A stretch of 64,000 nucleotides of DNA. It comes from Halolamina litorea (GTDB lineage: Archaea; Halobacteriota; Halobacteria; Halobacteriales; Haloferacaceae). The stretch lies in contig NZ_JANHGR010000002.1 in assembly GCF_026616205.1 (NCBI RefSeq), positions 558,001 to 622,000 on the forward strand, read 5' to 3'. Positions 1 through 9,079 of the stretch are shown here, piece after piece (position 1 is the stretch's first letter; each line of letters begins with the position of its first letter). The translations under genes were made by a program, and so were the position numbers. The notes under the pieces were generated by a model. The model worked only from the letters and a program-made list of their open reading frames with translations, was not told the origin of the DNA and did not search any database.

Positions 1-117
1 GCCGTGGTCGGCGTCCTGAGCAACGACCGCCCCGAGGCCGTCGCCAACTACCACGAGCAGTACGAGTCGATCCGCGAACGGGCGACCACCCTCGATACCG
101 ACGCGCTCACCGGGTAA
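1..117 (+). CDS. C-terminal end of an unidentified protein (truncated by window edge)
   Basis: Only the last 38 codons are present, in frame 1, ending at TAA. The fragment is acidic and probably helical (it contains RPEAVANYHEQYESIRERA), as expected for a haloarchaeal soluble protein. There is too little sequence to name a family. It is followed after 60 bases by the convergent end of a lipoprotein gene on the other strand. Confidence 0.6.
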   Translation, partial: AVVGVLSNDRPEAVANYHEQYESIRERATTLDTDALTG

Positions 118-176
118 CCGACCCTCGCTTCCGCGGCCGTCGGCGTCTCCTCTTCCGACGCGTCGGATGCTCTCAC

Positions 177-890
177 CTACCGGCAGTTCTCTCCCGATCC
201 GTGGTGCGTGTCGGTGCCGCTGTGGTCGCCGTGGTGCGACCAGCCCCCGCCGTGGTGCGTTTCGTTCCCACCGCTCCCGTGGCCGTGACAGCAGTCACAG
301 TCCCCGCGCGGGCGCAGTTCCACGTCCGTGCCGGAACGCTCGACGTTGGGGACGAGCACGTAGCCGCCGTCGCGCTCTCGGACGACGGCGTCGACGACGA
401 ACGCGGTCGACTCGTCCCCGCCGACGGTGAACGGCTTCCGGACGGTCAGTCGCTCGTCCGGGAGCACCACGTCCGCGGACTCGCCCCCTTCCAGCGTGGC
501 GTTCACGTCCGCGACGGTCACCGAGACGGCGTCGTACTCGCCGGCCGGGACGCCAACCGCGTGCAACAGCGACGCGTTCGCCCCGCGGAGTTCGGTCAGA
601 TCGACCGTCGTCGCGTTCAGGTCGTAGCTGGTCCAGTTCCCCCGGTGGCGGTGTCGATGGCGTCCGTCGTCGTCGTGTTCGTCGGGTGCCGTCGCCGACC
701 GAACCGACAGTTGGGTGATCGTCACGTTCACGTGTTCGAACCGGTCGATCGCGCCCGGATCGTCGCTCACGTAGACGTGGAGGCTCGATCCGTCGGCCTC
801 GGTCGTGTCCGCCACGCCGCCGGGCACCGATCCGGTACAGCCCGCGAGGACGATCAGCGTCGCGACCGCAAGCAGGCTCGTCGTTCGCAT
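177..890 (-). CDS. DUF4382 lipoprotein with His/Cys-rich C-terminus
   Basis: This 237-residue secreted lipoprotein starts with a hydrophobic Sec-type signal and a lipobox LAGC (Cys18), so it should be anchored to the outer face of the membrane. The body matches the DUF4382 beta-sandwich pattern: an early LHVYVSDDPGAIDRFEHVNV strand, a VPAGEYDAVSVTV stretch and a late GGYVLVPNVE strand. Unusually, a His/Arg run (RHRHRHRG) lies in an internal loop, and the last 45 residues hold CDCCHGHG followed by many HH pairs, which looks like a metal-binding tail. The ATG at 890 is chosen because it starts directly at the signal peptide; longer upstream reading is antisense to other genes. Function is unknown; metal binding is inferred from composition only. 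Confidence 0.8.
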   Translation of the reverse strand: MRTTSLLAVATLIVLAGCTGSVPGGVADTTEADGSSLHVYVSDDPGAIDRFEHVNVTITQLSVRSATAPDEHDDDGRHRHRHRGNWTSYDLNATTVDLTELRGANASLLHAVGVPAGEYDAVSVTVADVNATLEGGESADVVLPDERLTVRKPFTVGGDESTAFVVDAVVRERDGGYVLVPNVERSGTDVELRPRGDCDCCHGHGSGGNETHHGGGWSHHGDHSGTDTHHGSGENCR

Positions 891-965
891 ACCGACCCGA
901 CACACCCCATCGGTTTGGAACTGTGGGCCGGGCACTTTTCGCGGCGGCGGCCATCGGCGCCGACG

Positions 966-1214
966 ATGGACCACCGGTCGTTCCAGTGGGACCGCATCGG
1001 CGCGTTCCTCCTCGGCGCGGTGACCCTCACCGGCCTGTTGTGGGCCACCCCCGACCTCCCGGATCCGATCGCCTACGGCGTCGTGGCGGTGCCGCTCGGG
1101 CTCTGTTACCACGGGTTCACGAGCAAGTCGGCGCGGTCGGTCGCTCGCTTGGCCGCGCTCGTCGCCGTCGGCCTCACGCTCGGGTCGTGGCTGGCCGACG
1201 CCGGCGTCCTCTAG
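966..1214 (+). CDS. Small membrane protein, 82 aa, unknown function
   Basis: An 82-residue protein with three hydrophobic stretches (GAFLLGAVTLTGLLWAT, IAYGVVAVPLGLCYHGF, LAALVAVGLTLGSWLA) separated by short charged loops. This suggests a small three-helix membrane protein. It is transcribed away from the lipoprotein gene, and its stop codon overlaps the stop of the convergent cryptochrome gene by two bases. I do not recognise a family. Codon third positions are GC-rich like the neighbours, which supports a real gene. Confidence 0.6.
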   Translation: MDHRSFQWDRIGAFLLGAVTLTGLLWATPDLPDPIAYGVVAVPLGLCYHGFTSKSARSVARLAALVAVGLTLGSWLADAGVL

Positions 1215-2704
1215 TGGAACTTCTCGTAGGTCGCGTCGAGGTCGACCATCGGCTCGGGGTAGTCCTCGCCCAGCACGACGCCGTACTCCGCCTGTGTCGC
1301 CCGGTTCAGCTCCCACGGCTCGTGGACCTGTGCGGCCGGTAGCGGCTCCAGTTCCGGCAGCCAGTGGGTAACGTACTCGCCGTCGCTGTCGTACTTCTTC
1401 GCTTGCCCGACGACGTCGAAGTAGCTGTTCCGGCTGTCGTTGCCGACGCCGGCGATGTAGGCCCAGTTGCCGTAGTTCGACCCCGGGGCGTAGTCGATGA
1501 GCCGCGTCTCGAAGTAGGCGGCGCCGCGGCGCCAGTCGACCCGCAGGCTGTTGGCGAGGAAGGAGGCGGCGTTCTGTCGGCCGCGGTTGCTCATGTAGCC
1601 CGTCGCGTTGAGTTCGCGCATGGTGGCGTCGACAAAGGGGATGCCCGTCTCGCCGCGCGCCCAGCGTTCGAACTGTTCGCGGGCGGCCGGGTCGTGGTCG
1701 GGGCGCTGCCAGTCGATGTCGTCGCGCTCGCGGATGCCGCCGAGGCTGAAGAACTGCCCGCCGTGTTTGGCCGTCTGGAACGCCATGAAGTCCCGCCAGC
1801 GCAGTTCGAACAGCAGCCAGTAGGTGGAGTCGTTCGAGACCCGCTCGGCCTCGTACTCCTCGACCTCGGCGGCGACCCGCCGCGGCGAGAGACAGCCGGC
1901 GTTGAGCCACGGCGAGAGCTTCGAGGAGTAGTCCGGGCCGAGCATCCCGTTCCGGGTCTGTTTGTACTCCCGGAGGTGGTCGCCCTCCCAGAGGTAGTGA
2001 TCCAGCCGGTCGAGCCCGGCCGCCTCACCGCCCTCGAACGCGAGCACGCCGCGGTCGTCGTGTGCCGGCTCAGGGAGGCCCAGTTCGTTGAGCGTCGGGA
2101 ACGAGCCGAGGTCGCTCCCAGAGTCGTCGACGCCATCGAGGCGCGCGAGGTCCGGCGTCTCGGGGAGATCGGGTTCGGGGACCGGGTCCCGGACGCGGCT
2201 GTCGCGCTCGACGGACTGCCGGAACGGCGTGAACGTGTCGTCGATGCCCGAAATCCTGTCCGGGAGGTCGGCGACGTGGTGTAGCGTGTGGGTCCAGTGG
2301 CTCCGAGTGGTGACGCCCGCGTCCGAGAGCGCGCTCACGACCGCGCCCGCGGCGTCGCGCTCCTCGGGCGCCGGCAGCGCTTGGAAGTGGACCGCGTCAG
2401 CGTCGACGGCGTCGGCGACCTCGGGGAGCACGTCGTCGGGACGGCCCTCGCGGACGAGCAGGGCGGAGCCGGCGTCGTCCAGCGAGCCGCGGAGGTCGTC
2501 GACGGTCTCCTGCAGGAACCGCGTGCGGAACGCCCCGGTCTTCTCGAAGTCGAAGGAGTTCCGGCCGTCGTAGGGCTGCTCGCCGTAGCCCCGCGGGTCG
2601 ACGACGTACACCGGGAGCAGTCGGTCGGCGTCGGCGGCGGCCGCGAGGGCGGCGTTGTCGTGCAGGCGGGCGTCGTTGCGGACCCACCAGAGCGCAGTCT
2701 CCAT
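1211..2704 (-). CDS. DASH-type cryptochrome / DNA photolyase
   Basis: A 497-residue FAD-dependent blue-light photoreceptor or photolyase, about the usual length for the DASH class. The N-terminal antenna domain starts METALWWVRNDARLHDN and contains TFTPFRQSVE. The C-terminal FAD-binding domain carries SSKLSPWLNAGCLSPRRV, the RWRDF segment, NRGRQNAASFL and the DYAPGSNYGNWAYIAGVG block. DASH hallmarks follow with YFDVVGQAKKYDSDGEYVTHWLPEL. Known family members repair cyclobutane pyrimidine dimers, preferentially in single-stranded DNA, and may also signal light. The ATG at 2704 starts the antenna domain directly. The protein should be cytoplasmic. Confidence 0.93.
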   Translation of the reverse strand: METALWWVRNDARLHDNAALAAAADADRLLPVYVVDPRGYGEQPYDGRNSFDFEKTGAFRTRFLQETVDDLRGSLDDAGSALLVREGRPDDVLPEVADAVDADAVHFQALPAPEERDAAGAVVSALSDAGVTTRSHWTHTLHHVADLPDRISGIDDTFTPFRQSVERDSRVRDPVPEPDLPETPDLARLDGVDDSGSDLGSFPTLNELGLPEPAHDDRGVLAFEGGEAAGLDRLDHYLWEGDHLREYKQTRNGMLGPDYSSKLSPWLNAGCLSPRRVAAEVEEYEAERVSNDSTYWLLFELRWRDFMAFQTAKHGGQFFSLGGIRERDDIDWQRPDHDPAAREQFERWARGETGIPFVDATMRELNATGYMSNRGRQNAASFLANSLRVDWRRGAAYFETRLIDYAPGSNYGNWAYIAGVGNDSRNSYFDVVGQAKKYDSDGEYVTHWLPELEPLPAAQVHEPWELNRATQAEYGVVLGEDYPEPMVDLDATYEKFH

Positions 2705-2841
2705 GCCGGAGGGTCGGTCGGGAGCAGTATGGTGGTTCGGGCCGCGGCCCGTGGGCGTTGGGGGCGCCGGCGGGGCGTCGACGGCCACCGGCGCCGACGG
2801 CGAGCGAGGGGTCTATCCCGCCGGCGCGCCGACGGGAGCGT

Positions 2842-3228
2842 ATGGGACTGGACGCCCTGCCGGAGTCGTGGACCGTCTGGAACGAACAGCCCGGCGGCCG
2901 CGTCATCCTCGCCTACCGCCCGGACGTGTTCGACGCCGACGCGTTCCCGGCGCCGTGTCTCCCGACCATCTACGTCACCAACGGCTCGCGGGCGAACCGC
3001 CCCGGCGCGGGCCAGTACCGGACCGAGCAGTGGCACGCGACCCTCTTCGCCGAACCCGAGGTCGAACTGGCCAACGAGACCCGCGAGGACCGCGACGCCG
3101 CCGTCGACGCCGCCGTCGAGGTGGCCGAACGGTTCGCGGCCGGCGAGGTCGACTACCGCGCCGCCTACCGCCACCCCCGTGACGGCTTCCTCGAGGAACT
3201 CGACGCGCTGACCGGCCGGGACGCTTGA
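2842..3228 (+). CDS. Conserved haloarchaeal protein, probably DUF5820
   Basis: This 128-residue soluble acidic protein begins MGLDALPESWTVWNEQPGGR and continues with VILAYRPDVFDADAFPAPCLPTI. I associate this pattern with the uncharacterised haloarchaeal family DUF5820, from memory only. The C-terminal half is helical and rich in Asp, Glu and Ala. There is no signal peptide, membrane segment or obvious catalytic motif. It is divergent from the cryptochrome gene with a 137-base gap. The start is the first ATG that gives a hydrophilic N-terminus. Confidence 0.75.
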   Translation: MGLDALPESWTVWNEQPGGRVILAYRPDVFDADAFPAPCLPTIYVTNGSRANRPGAGQYRTEQWHATLFAEPEVELANETREDRDAAVDAAVEVAERFAAGEVDYRAAYRHPRDGFLEELDALTGRDA

Positions 3229-3285
3229 GCCGTCCGCTGGGCGGCGGGCGGGAGCCTTAACCCCGCCGCGTGGCTACTGACAACT

Positions 3286-3732
3286 ATGTCTACCGTCACC
3301 CTCGTCGGCGCTCGCCTCGCCGAACCCGGCGAGGAGTTCGTCTACCAGAGCGAATCGTCGGCCTGTGAGGGCTGCCCGTACCGGAGCCAGTGTCTGAACC
3401 TCACCGAGGGGACCCGCTACCGGGTCACCGACGTCCGGGAGAACACCCAAGTGCTCGACTGTGCGGTCCACGACGTGGGCGTCCGCGCCGTCGAGGTCGA
3501 ACCGGCACCGGTGCCCGCGAACGTCCCCTCGAAGTCCGCCTACTCCGGCAGCAAAGCCAAACTCGCGGGCGAGTGTCCTCATACGGAGTGCCCCTCCCAC
3601 CCGTTCTGCGTGCCGCTGGGCGCCGACTTCGACGCCGAGTACCAGATCCAGGAAGTCGTCGGCGACCCGCCCCACGAGACCTGCAAACTCGACCGGGACC
3701 TGACGAAGGTGGAGTTGGCACCGACGGAGTGA
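3286..3732 (+). CDS. UPF0179 family protein (cysteine-rich)
   Basis: This 148-residue protein matches UPF0179, a conserved archaeal family of unknown function. Diagnostic features are ACEGCPYRSQCLNL near residue 28 and CPHTECPSHPFCVPLGA near residue 97. Together with further Cys residues they form a likely metal site (zinc or an iron-sulphur cluster; undecided). An AT-rich box (CCTTAAC, about 3255-3261) lies about 25-30 bases before the ATG, which suggests a leaderless transcript. No partner gene is evident. Confidence 0.9.
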   Translation: MSTVTLVGARLAEPGEEFVYQSESSACEGCPYRSQCLNLTEGTRYRVTDVRENTQVLDCAVHDVGVRAVEVEPAPVPANVPSKSAYSGSKAKLAGECPHTECPSHPFCVPLGADFDAEYQIQEVVGDPPHETCKLDRDLTKVELAPTE

Positions 3733-3739
3733 CGGCGAC

Positions 3740-3912
3740 GCCGGCGGGAACCGACCCGTGAACCCCGGCACGTACTTCTCGCGGTTCGCGTAGAGTACGC
3801 GACGTTCGAGGCATCGAGCAGCAGGATCAGCACCGAGACGAGGGCCCCCGCCACGATCACGTGGTAGGCGGCGGTCGCCGTTACCAGCGAACAGAGCGAC
3901 GAGCGGAACCAT
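3740..3912 (-). pseudogene. Remnant of a small membrane protein, frameshifted
   Basis: Reading the minus strand, one frame begins MVPLVALFAG. A second frame gives AAYHVIVAGALVSVLILLLD, a convincing transmembrane helix. The first frame then resumes with VLYANREKYVPGFTGRFPP. Together these read like one protein of about 60 residues broken by two shifts, with no stop before the neighbouring gene. Decay or an assembly indel could explain it. The idea that these were one gene is inferred from the continuity of protein-like sequence; the family is not recognised. Confidence 0.35.
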
Positions 3913-3988
3913 CCCCGACGCGGCCGAGCCAGAGCCCGGAGGACGCTCGGGCCGCCAGCGGCGAAACGATCCGCCCGCCGGCGGCGCG

Positions 3989-4927
3989 TTACCGCGCCGG
4001 CCGGTAGTCGTTGATCGCCGCCCGAACCCGCTCCCACGCCACCGGCGGTTCGGTCTCCCCGACTGCCGCTTCGAGGTCGGCCACCGTCTCCCCTGCCGTC
4101 GCCTCGACCCGCTCGCCGAGTGCCTCTCGCCGCGTCGCCAGCCGATCGAGGCGGTCTGCCGGTTCCTCCCAGTCCACCCCATCGTCCCCGGGCCAGTCAC
4201 GCAGCGTCGAGAGTTCGGCACGGAGGTCCGCGATCAGCAGGCCGCTCACGACGTGGCTCGCGGCGGCGTCGATGGCCGCTCCATCGCCGTCGCCCGTCGC
4301 GTCGCCGTAGTCGGCGTCGCCGTCGAGTCGCTTTAGCGCCGTCTCGGTGCCGTCGATCGTCGAGGCCAGCGCGTCGAGGTCCGAGCTGAACTCCCGACGG
4401 CGCCGGTCGGCGCTCTCCAGCCACGCCTCCACCGTCTCGGCCTCGTCGATGAGTTCGTCGGCGGCGATCTGCTGGTCGTTGGCCCGCTCCCTGAGCTGCC
4501 GGAGGTCGGCGGCCACGCCGTAGAGTTCGCCCGGCTCGCCGGTTCGGTCGGCGACGTCGCTCAGCGCCGGCGCCAGCTCCGACACGCTCTCGGAGACGGT
4601 GGCGAGCCGGTCGTCCAGCGCGCCGAGCCGGCGAACGACGGTCGGCTCGTCGGCGACGCCCGCCGCGGCCTCGTGTGCGTCGTCGACGGCCGCAGTCGCG
4701 AGTTCGAGTCGCGTCTCGGGGGTGGCGACGACTTTCGACACCGTCGCCAACTCCGCCTCCACGGCCTCCCAACTGACGGTCTCCTCATCGGCGGCGAGCC
4801 GGAGGGCCGACTCGACTGTCTCACGGTCGTCGTCGCCGGCAGCACGCTCGATCGCCGTTTCGAGTGGGAGGCCGTCGAGCGCGTCGTCGCCGTCCCGGTT
4901 CGTCACGCCGTCGCGTGTCCCGTCCAT
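3989..4927 (-). CDS. Haloarchaeal coiled-coil protein ('halo transducer' type)
   Basis: A 312-residue, very acidic, almost wholly helical protein without a signal peptide or membrane segment. Long runs of Ala/Leu/Val heptads interrupted by Asp/Glu/Arg (for example ADLRQLRERANDQQIAADEL and ADRLDRLATRREALGERVEA) predict extended coiled coil. Similar haloarchaeal proteins carry the name 'halo transducer protein', but it has no recognisable methyl-accepting or HAMP segment, so a chemotaxis role is not supported by this sequence. It is divergently transcribed from the pst operon across a 219-base gap. Confidence 0.75.
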   Translation of the reverse strand: MDGTRDGVTNRDGDDALDGLPLETAIERAAGDDDRETVESALRLAADEETVSWEAVEAELATVSKVVATPETRLELATAAVDDAHEAAAGVADEPTVVRRLGALDDRLATVSESVSELAPALSDVADRTGEPGELYGVAADLRQLRERANDQQIAADELIDEAETVEAWLESADRRRREFSSDLDALASTIDGTETALKRLDGDADYGDATGDGDGAAIDAAASHVVSGLLIADLRAELSTLRDWPGDDGVDWEEPADRLDRLATRREALGERVEATAGETVADLEAAVGETEPPVAWERVRAAINDYRPAR

Positions 4928-5012
4928 GTGCGCCGACTGTCGAGCCTCGGAGATACCTTTTTCGGCACGCTACGGGCTTCTGGGTCGGTTCTGGGGCATA
5001 CCCAACAGTACC

Positions 5013-5113
5013 GCTATATAGCCCACCGTACGCCCACCGATCGATGGGGAGGTGACAGTTCTCGTATCTCCGTATATCGGGCGTTCTGAGGCCTCATAGT
5101 CGCCTATTATAAA
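5013..5113 (+). promoter_or_regulatory. Promoter/control region of the pst operon
   Basis: Two TATA-like elements precede pstS: a perfect palindrome GCTATATAGC at 5013-5022 and TTATAAA at 5107-5113. The second lies 34 bases before the ATG at 5147, giving a short leader of about ten bases. Between them is the near-repeat CGTATCTCCGTATATC (around 5063-5078) and a GAGGCCTC palindrome, which are candidate binding sites for a phosphate-responsive regulator. The link to phosphate limitation is inferred from the operon, not visible in the sites. Confidence 0.5.
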
Positions 5114-5146
5114 CGGCCTTTAGGTGCTACTCCGACGACTCAGTTG

Positions 5147-6322
5147 ATGTCCAAGGACGCAGGCGGAGACACGATCGTATCGCGGCGACAGTTCATCGCG
5201 GCTTCGGGCGCCGTCGGCGCCGCGGGGCTCGCGGGCTGTTCGGGCGGGAGCGGGACCGACACCGAGGCGGGAAACGAGGGCGGTTCCGACGACACCGACT
5301 CCGGCAGCTCCGGCGACGACGGCGGTGACTCCTCGCCGACGATGCTGACCGCCGAGGGGTCGTCGACGGTCTACCCGATCGCCAACACCGGCGCCTCCTA
5401 CTGGGCCTCGAACGCGCCGCCCAGCGACGGCGAGTACTGGGGCTCCAACGACGAGAACACCGTCCCCGGCTGGGACGAGATCGACACGGACATGCGACTC
5501 GCCGACTACTTCGCCAGCCGCTACGGCTTCGAGCCGACCGAGAAGCAGGCGAACCCGCCCTTCGCGGCCAGCATCGGCCTGAGCCACTCCGGGACCGGCT
5601 GTGAGTCGGTCCGGGACGGGCTCGTCGACATCGGGAACTCCTCGGGCCCGATCACGGCCGAACTCGGCATCAGCGAGTCCGAGGCCAAAGAGCAGTTCGT
5701 CGACCACGTCGTCGGCCGCGACGGCCAGCCGGTCGTCGTCAGCAGCGACATCTACGACGCCGGCGTCGAACAGCTGACCGGTGAGGAGGTCCGCGGCATC
5801 TACCAGGGCGACATCACCAACTGGAGCGAGGTCGGTGGCCCCGACCAGGAGATCTACGCCATCGGCCGCGCCGAGGGCTCGGGTACCGACACCGCGTTCC
5901 GCCTGAACATGCTCGGGAGCGCCGACGCCTCGATGGACGGCGTCGACACCCGCTTCGGCCAGAACCAGCAGGTCGCACAGGCCGTCCAGCAGAACGAGGG
6001 GGCCATCGCCTACATGGCGCTCGCGTTCACGGGCAACGGCGTGCTCCCGATCGGGATCAACTTCGAGGGGACGCTCTACGAGCCCGACCGCGACGCCGAG
6101 AACACCATCTTCGACAGCGCCTACCCGCTGAACCGCGACCTCCACCAGTACACGCTGATCACCGACGACGAGCCCAACGGCACGGACATGCGGGAGGCCG
6201 CGTTCATCAACATGTTCCTGACGACGTTCGGCCAGACCGTCTTCGTCGAGTCGAACAACTACATCCCGCTGCCGACCAAGGACATCGAGAACGAGAAGTC
6301 GAAGCTGCCCGACCAGGCCTGA
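5147..6322 (+). CDS. pstS: Phosphate ABC transporter substrate-binding protein PstS
   Basis: This 391-residue extracellular phosphate-binding lipoprotein starts with a twin-arginine motif (SRRQF, residues 12-16) and a lipobox ending at Cys31, followed by a Gly/Ser/Asp linker. The mature domain contains LTAEGSSTVYPIANTGASYW, the classic phosphate-loop strand, and later AIGRAEGSGTDTAFR, typical of PstS. It delivers phosphate to the PstC/PstA channel. A TTG lies just before the ATG, but the ATG at 5147 is preferred. It is the first gene of the pst operon, with pstC 28 bases downstream. Confidence 0.95.
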   Translation: MSKDAGGDTIVSRRQFIAASGAVGAAGLAGCSGGSGTDTEAGNEGGSDDTDSGSSGDDGGDSSPTMLTAEGSSTVYPIANTGASYWASNAPPSDGEYWGSNDENTVPGWDEIDTDMRLADYFASRYGFEPTEKQANPPFAASIGLSHSGTGCESVRDGLVDIGNSSGPITAELGISESEAKEQFVDHVVGRDGQPVVVSSDIYDAGVEQLTGEEVRGIYQGDITNWSEVGGPDQEIYAIGRAEGSGTDTAFRLNMLGSADASMDGVDTRFGQNQQVAQAVQQNEGAIAYMALAFTGNGVLPIGINFEGTLYEPDRDAENTIFDSAYPLNRDLHQYTLITDDEPNGTDMREAAFINMFLTTFGQTVFVESNNYIPLPTKDIENEKSKLPDQA

Positions 6323-6350
6323 TCGGACCCGCGGTACTCCATTTTTATCT

Positions 6351-7472
6351 ATGGCACACCTGCTCGACAGAAGCCGAACCGAACTGACGCGGCTGTCCCG
6401 GCGCTGGCGGGAGTTCGTCGCCACGACGCCGGCCGACGCGCTGTTGGCCGTCGCCGTCATCGCTTTGGGGCTCCTCGCGGGGCTCGCCGGGTTCCTGCTG
6501 GTCTCCCCGCTGACGGCGGTCCCGCTGGTCGCCGCGGGCGTCGCCACCGGCTACGGCTGGTGGCGCTACGAGGCGCTCACCGCGAAGACGCTGGCCCTGA
6601 CCGCGACGGTCCTCACGGTGCTGGTGTTGTTGCTGATCGCGGTGTTCATCATCGCCGAGGCGATCCCGGTGATCAACTACGCCACCGTCGAGGCGTTCGG
6701 GATCCCGATCCCGGGACTGCGACTCCTCACCGAGACCGTCTGGTCGCCGGTGTCACAGCCGAACCGCTTCTCGATGGTGCCGCTGATCCACGGTACCGTG
6801 CTGGTGACGCTGATCGCGACCGCGGTCGCGGCGCCGCTGGGCATCGCCGCCGCGCTGTTCGTCTCCGAGATCGCGCCGCCGACGGTCCGTGAGTTCGTCA
6901 AGCCGGGCATCGAGATCCTCGCGGGGATCCCCTCGATCGTCTACGGCTTCATCGGCTTCACGGTCCTCAGCCCGTGGGCCTCCGACCAGTTCCGCATCGT
7001 CGGGCAGGGAACGTACCTGTTCGTCGGCATCGTCGTCGGCCTGATGGCGCTACCGACGGTCGTCTCCGTCGCCGAGGACGCCATCGACGCCGTCCCGGAG
7101 TCCATGAAGCAGGGCTCGCTCGCGATGGGGACGACCGACTGGCAGACCATGACCTCGATCACCCTCCCCGCGGCGTTCTCCGGCGTCTCCGCGGCCGTCC
7201 TGCTCGGTGTGGGCCGGGCGATCGGCGAGACGATGGCCGCGACGGTGATGCTCCGGGGAGTCCCCCGGCTCACCGAGCCGCTGTTCAACGTCTTCTACGG
7301 ACAGGAGACGCTGACCTCGCTGATCGCGGCCCGCTACGGCGACGCCGACGGCCTCCAGATGAGCGCCCTGTTCGTCGCCGGCGCGATCCTGTTCGTGACG
7401 GTGCTCGCGCTCTCGATCACCTCACAGTACATCGAGGCCCGCATGAAGCGACAGCTCGGGGGTGAGGAGTGA
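6351..7472 (+). CDS. pstC: Phosphate ABC transporter permease PstC
   Basis: A 373-residue inner-membrane permease. Two N-terminal helices precede the standard binding-protein-dependent transport domain. That domain contains GIEILAGIPSIVYGFIGF and the cytoplasmic coupling loop ALPTVVSVAEDAIDAVPESM followed by GSLAMGTTDWQTM, where PstB docks. It forms the phosphate channel with PstA. The ATG follows an AT-rich run (ATTTTTATCT) 28 bases after pstS. Its stop overlaps the start of pstA (TGATG), so the two are probably translationally coupled. Confidence 0.95.
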   Translation: MAHLLDRSRTELTRLSRRWREFVATTPADALLAVAVIALGLLAGLAGFLLVSPLTAVPLVAAGVATGYGWWRYEALTAKTLALTATVLTVLVLLLIAVFIIAEAIPVINYATVEAFGIPIPGLRLLTETVWSPVSQPNRFSMVPLIHGTVLVTLIATAVAAPLGIAAALFVSEIAPPTVREFVKPGIEILAGIPSIVYGFIGFTVLSPWASDQFRIVGQGTYLFVGIVVGLMALPTVVSVAEDAIDAVPESMKQGSLAMGTTDWQTMTSITLPAAFSGVSAAVLLGVGRAIGETMAATVMLRGVPRLTEPLFNVFYGQETLTSLIAARYGDADGLQMSALFVAGAILFVTVLALSITSQYIEARMKRQLGGEE

Positions 7473-9079
7473 TGGCGGGCGCGACCCAGCCGTCACTCAG
7501 CGTCGACACGACCGACCGCACCCGCACGTTCGCCGGCGTCACCGTTGCCCTCTGTACGCTGCTGTTCGTCGCGGCGCTGGCCGCGCTGTTCGGCCAGATC
7601 AGCCTGACCGACCCCATCGCGGGCGTCCCTGCCCTGACGGTCATCGGCAGCACGCTCCTGCTGGTCGGCGGCGCGGTCGTCGGGCTGGGAGTCGCCTCCC
7701 GGACCGGCTACACCGTGACCGACCCGCGGCCGAGCGCCGGCGTGACCGTCGGACTCCTACTCGGCGCCGTCGGCGCGACCGTCGGCGGCGTCCTCGGGGG
7801 CGTCGTGCTCGGCCTCTCGGGGGCCTCCGTCTTCGCCGTCACGCTCCTGACGGGGTTCGCGTGCCTCGCGGCGACGGTGCTCCCGCGCGGCGACGTCGGG
7901 ACGACGCTCGCTCCCGGCGTACTGACCGCGCTGGTCGGGCTGGTGTTCCTCTCCGGAATCATCGGGCCCGAGTGGGCGTGGTCGCTCGGCTGGGAGCAAC
8001 AGGCCTCGCTCACCGCGGGCATCATCGTCCCGACGGCGACGCTGACCTGTGCCCTGCTCGGCGGCTGGGCCGCCGCAGTCGCCTCCCGCGGCTTCGGCGC
8101 CCGCGGCCGCCACGCCGGCGCCTACCTGCTCGTCTATCTCAACGCCAGCGCCATCATCGGCGTGCTGCTGGTCCTGGTCGCCTTCGTCGTCTACAAGGGG
8201 CTTCCCGGGCTGTTCCGTGGCGCCGCCGTCGGCCTCGGCGTCGGCCCTGACGTCTTCGGCGTGGCGCTGCCGGTCGACGTCCCCTTCGCGATGAACGGCG
8301 TCGCGCTGATGAACGACGTCAACGGCGTGCTCCCGGCCATCGTCGGCACGATCTGGCTGGTCGTCGGTGCGGTGCTGCTGGCGGTCCCCCTCGGCGTCGG
8401 TGCCGCGGTGTTCCTCACCGAATACGCGCCGCAGGGCCGGTTCACGCAGGTCGTCGAGGTCGCCACGAACGGCCTCTGGAGCACCCCCAGCATCGTCTTC
8501 GGCCTGTTCGGCTTCGCCTTCCTCGTGCCGCGCTTTGGCAACCAGAAGTCGCTGCTCGCCGGTGCGATCACGCTCGGGTTCATGCTGCTGCCGCTGGTGA
8601 TCATCACCAGCCGCGAGGCGATGCTCTCGGTGCCCGACGAGTACCGCGACGCCAGCGCGGCGCTCGGCGTTTCGAAGTGGCAGACGATCCGCAGCGTCGT
8701 CCTCCCGGCGGCCGCGCCGGGCGTCGTCACGGGCGTCATCCTCGGCGTCGGCCGGATCGCCGGCGAGACGGCCCCGATCCTGCTGACGATGGCTGGCGGG
8801 GTGTTCGTCCCCGGCAGCCAGACCGTCGACGTGATCGGCGGCTTCCAGTTCACCGCCGCCCCGCCGTTCGTCTCGAACCCAGAACTGCTGCAGGCGACCT
8901 CGGCGCTGCCCTACCAGCTCTATGCCCTGATCACTGCCGGCGTGGGCGCCTCGGGCAACGTCGGCGACGCCGACGCCTTCCGCTGGGCGACCGCGCTGGT
9001 GTTGCTGGTGGTCGTCCTCAGCTTCTACGCGATCGGTATCGCCGCGCGACAGTACTTCCGACGGAAGATTCAGCGATGA
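7472..9079 (+). CDS. pstA: Phosphate ABC transporter permease PstA, long form
   Basis: The second channel subunit, 535 residues, much longer than the roughly 280-300 residues usual in bacteria. About 220 extra N-terminal residues form several additional hydrophobic helices. The C-terminal transport domain is normal, with [20 protein letters not shown] and the coupling loop [20 protein letters not shown] followed by [13 protein letters not shown]. The start ATG overlaps the pstC stop and the stop overlaps the pstB ATG (ATGA), so the three genes are tightly coupled. The role of the extension is unknown. Confidence 0.93.
   Translation: MAGATQPSLSVDTTDRTRTFAGVTVALCTLLFVAALAALFGQISLTDPIAGVPALTVIGSTLLLVGGAVVGLGVASRTGYTVTDPRPSAGVTVGLLLGAVGATVGGVLGGVVLGLSGASVFAVTLLTGFACLAATVLPRGDVGTTLAPGVLTALVGLVFLSGIIGPEWAWSLGWEQQASLTAGIIVPTATLTCALLGGWAAAVASRGFGARGRHAGAYLLVYLNASAIIGVLLVLVAFVVYKGLPGLFRGAAVGLGVGPDVFGVALPVDVPFAMNGVALMNDVNGVLPAIVGTIWLVVGAVLLAVPLGVGAAVFLTEYAPQGRFTQVVEVATNGLWSTPSIVFGLFGFAFLVPRFGNQKSLLAGAITLGFMLLPLVIITSREAMLSVPDEYRDASAALGVSKWQTIRSVVLPAAAPGVVTGVILGVGRIAGETAPILLTMAGGVFVPGSQTVDVIGGFQFTAAPPFVSNPELLQATSALPYQLYALITAGVGASGNVGDADAFRWATALVLLVVVLSFYAIGIAARQYFRRKIQR

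Noticed and set aside
891..1910. Upstream extension of the lipoprotein frame to 577 residues
   Set aside because: It is antisense to the small membrane protein and the cryptochrome, very Arg-rich, and precedes a clear signal peptide at 890.
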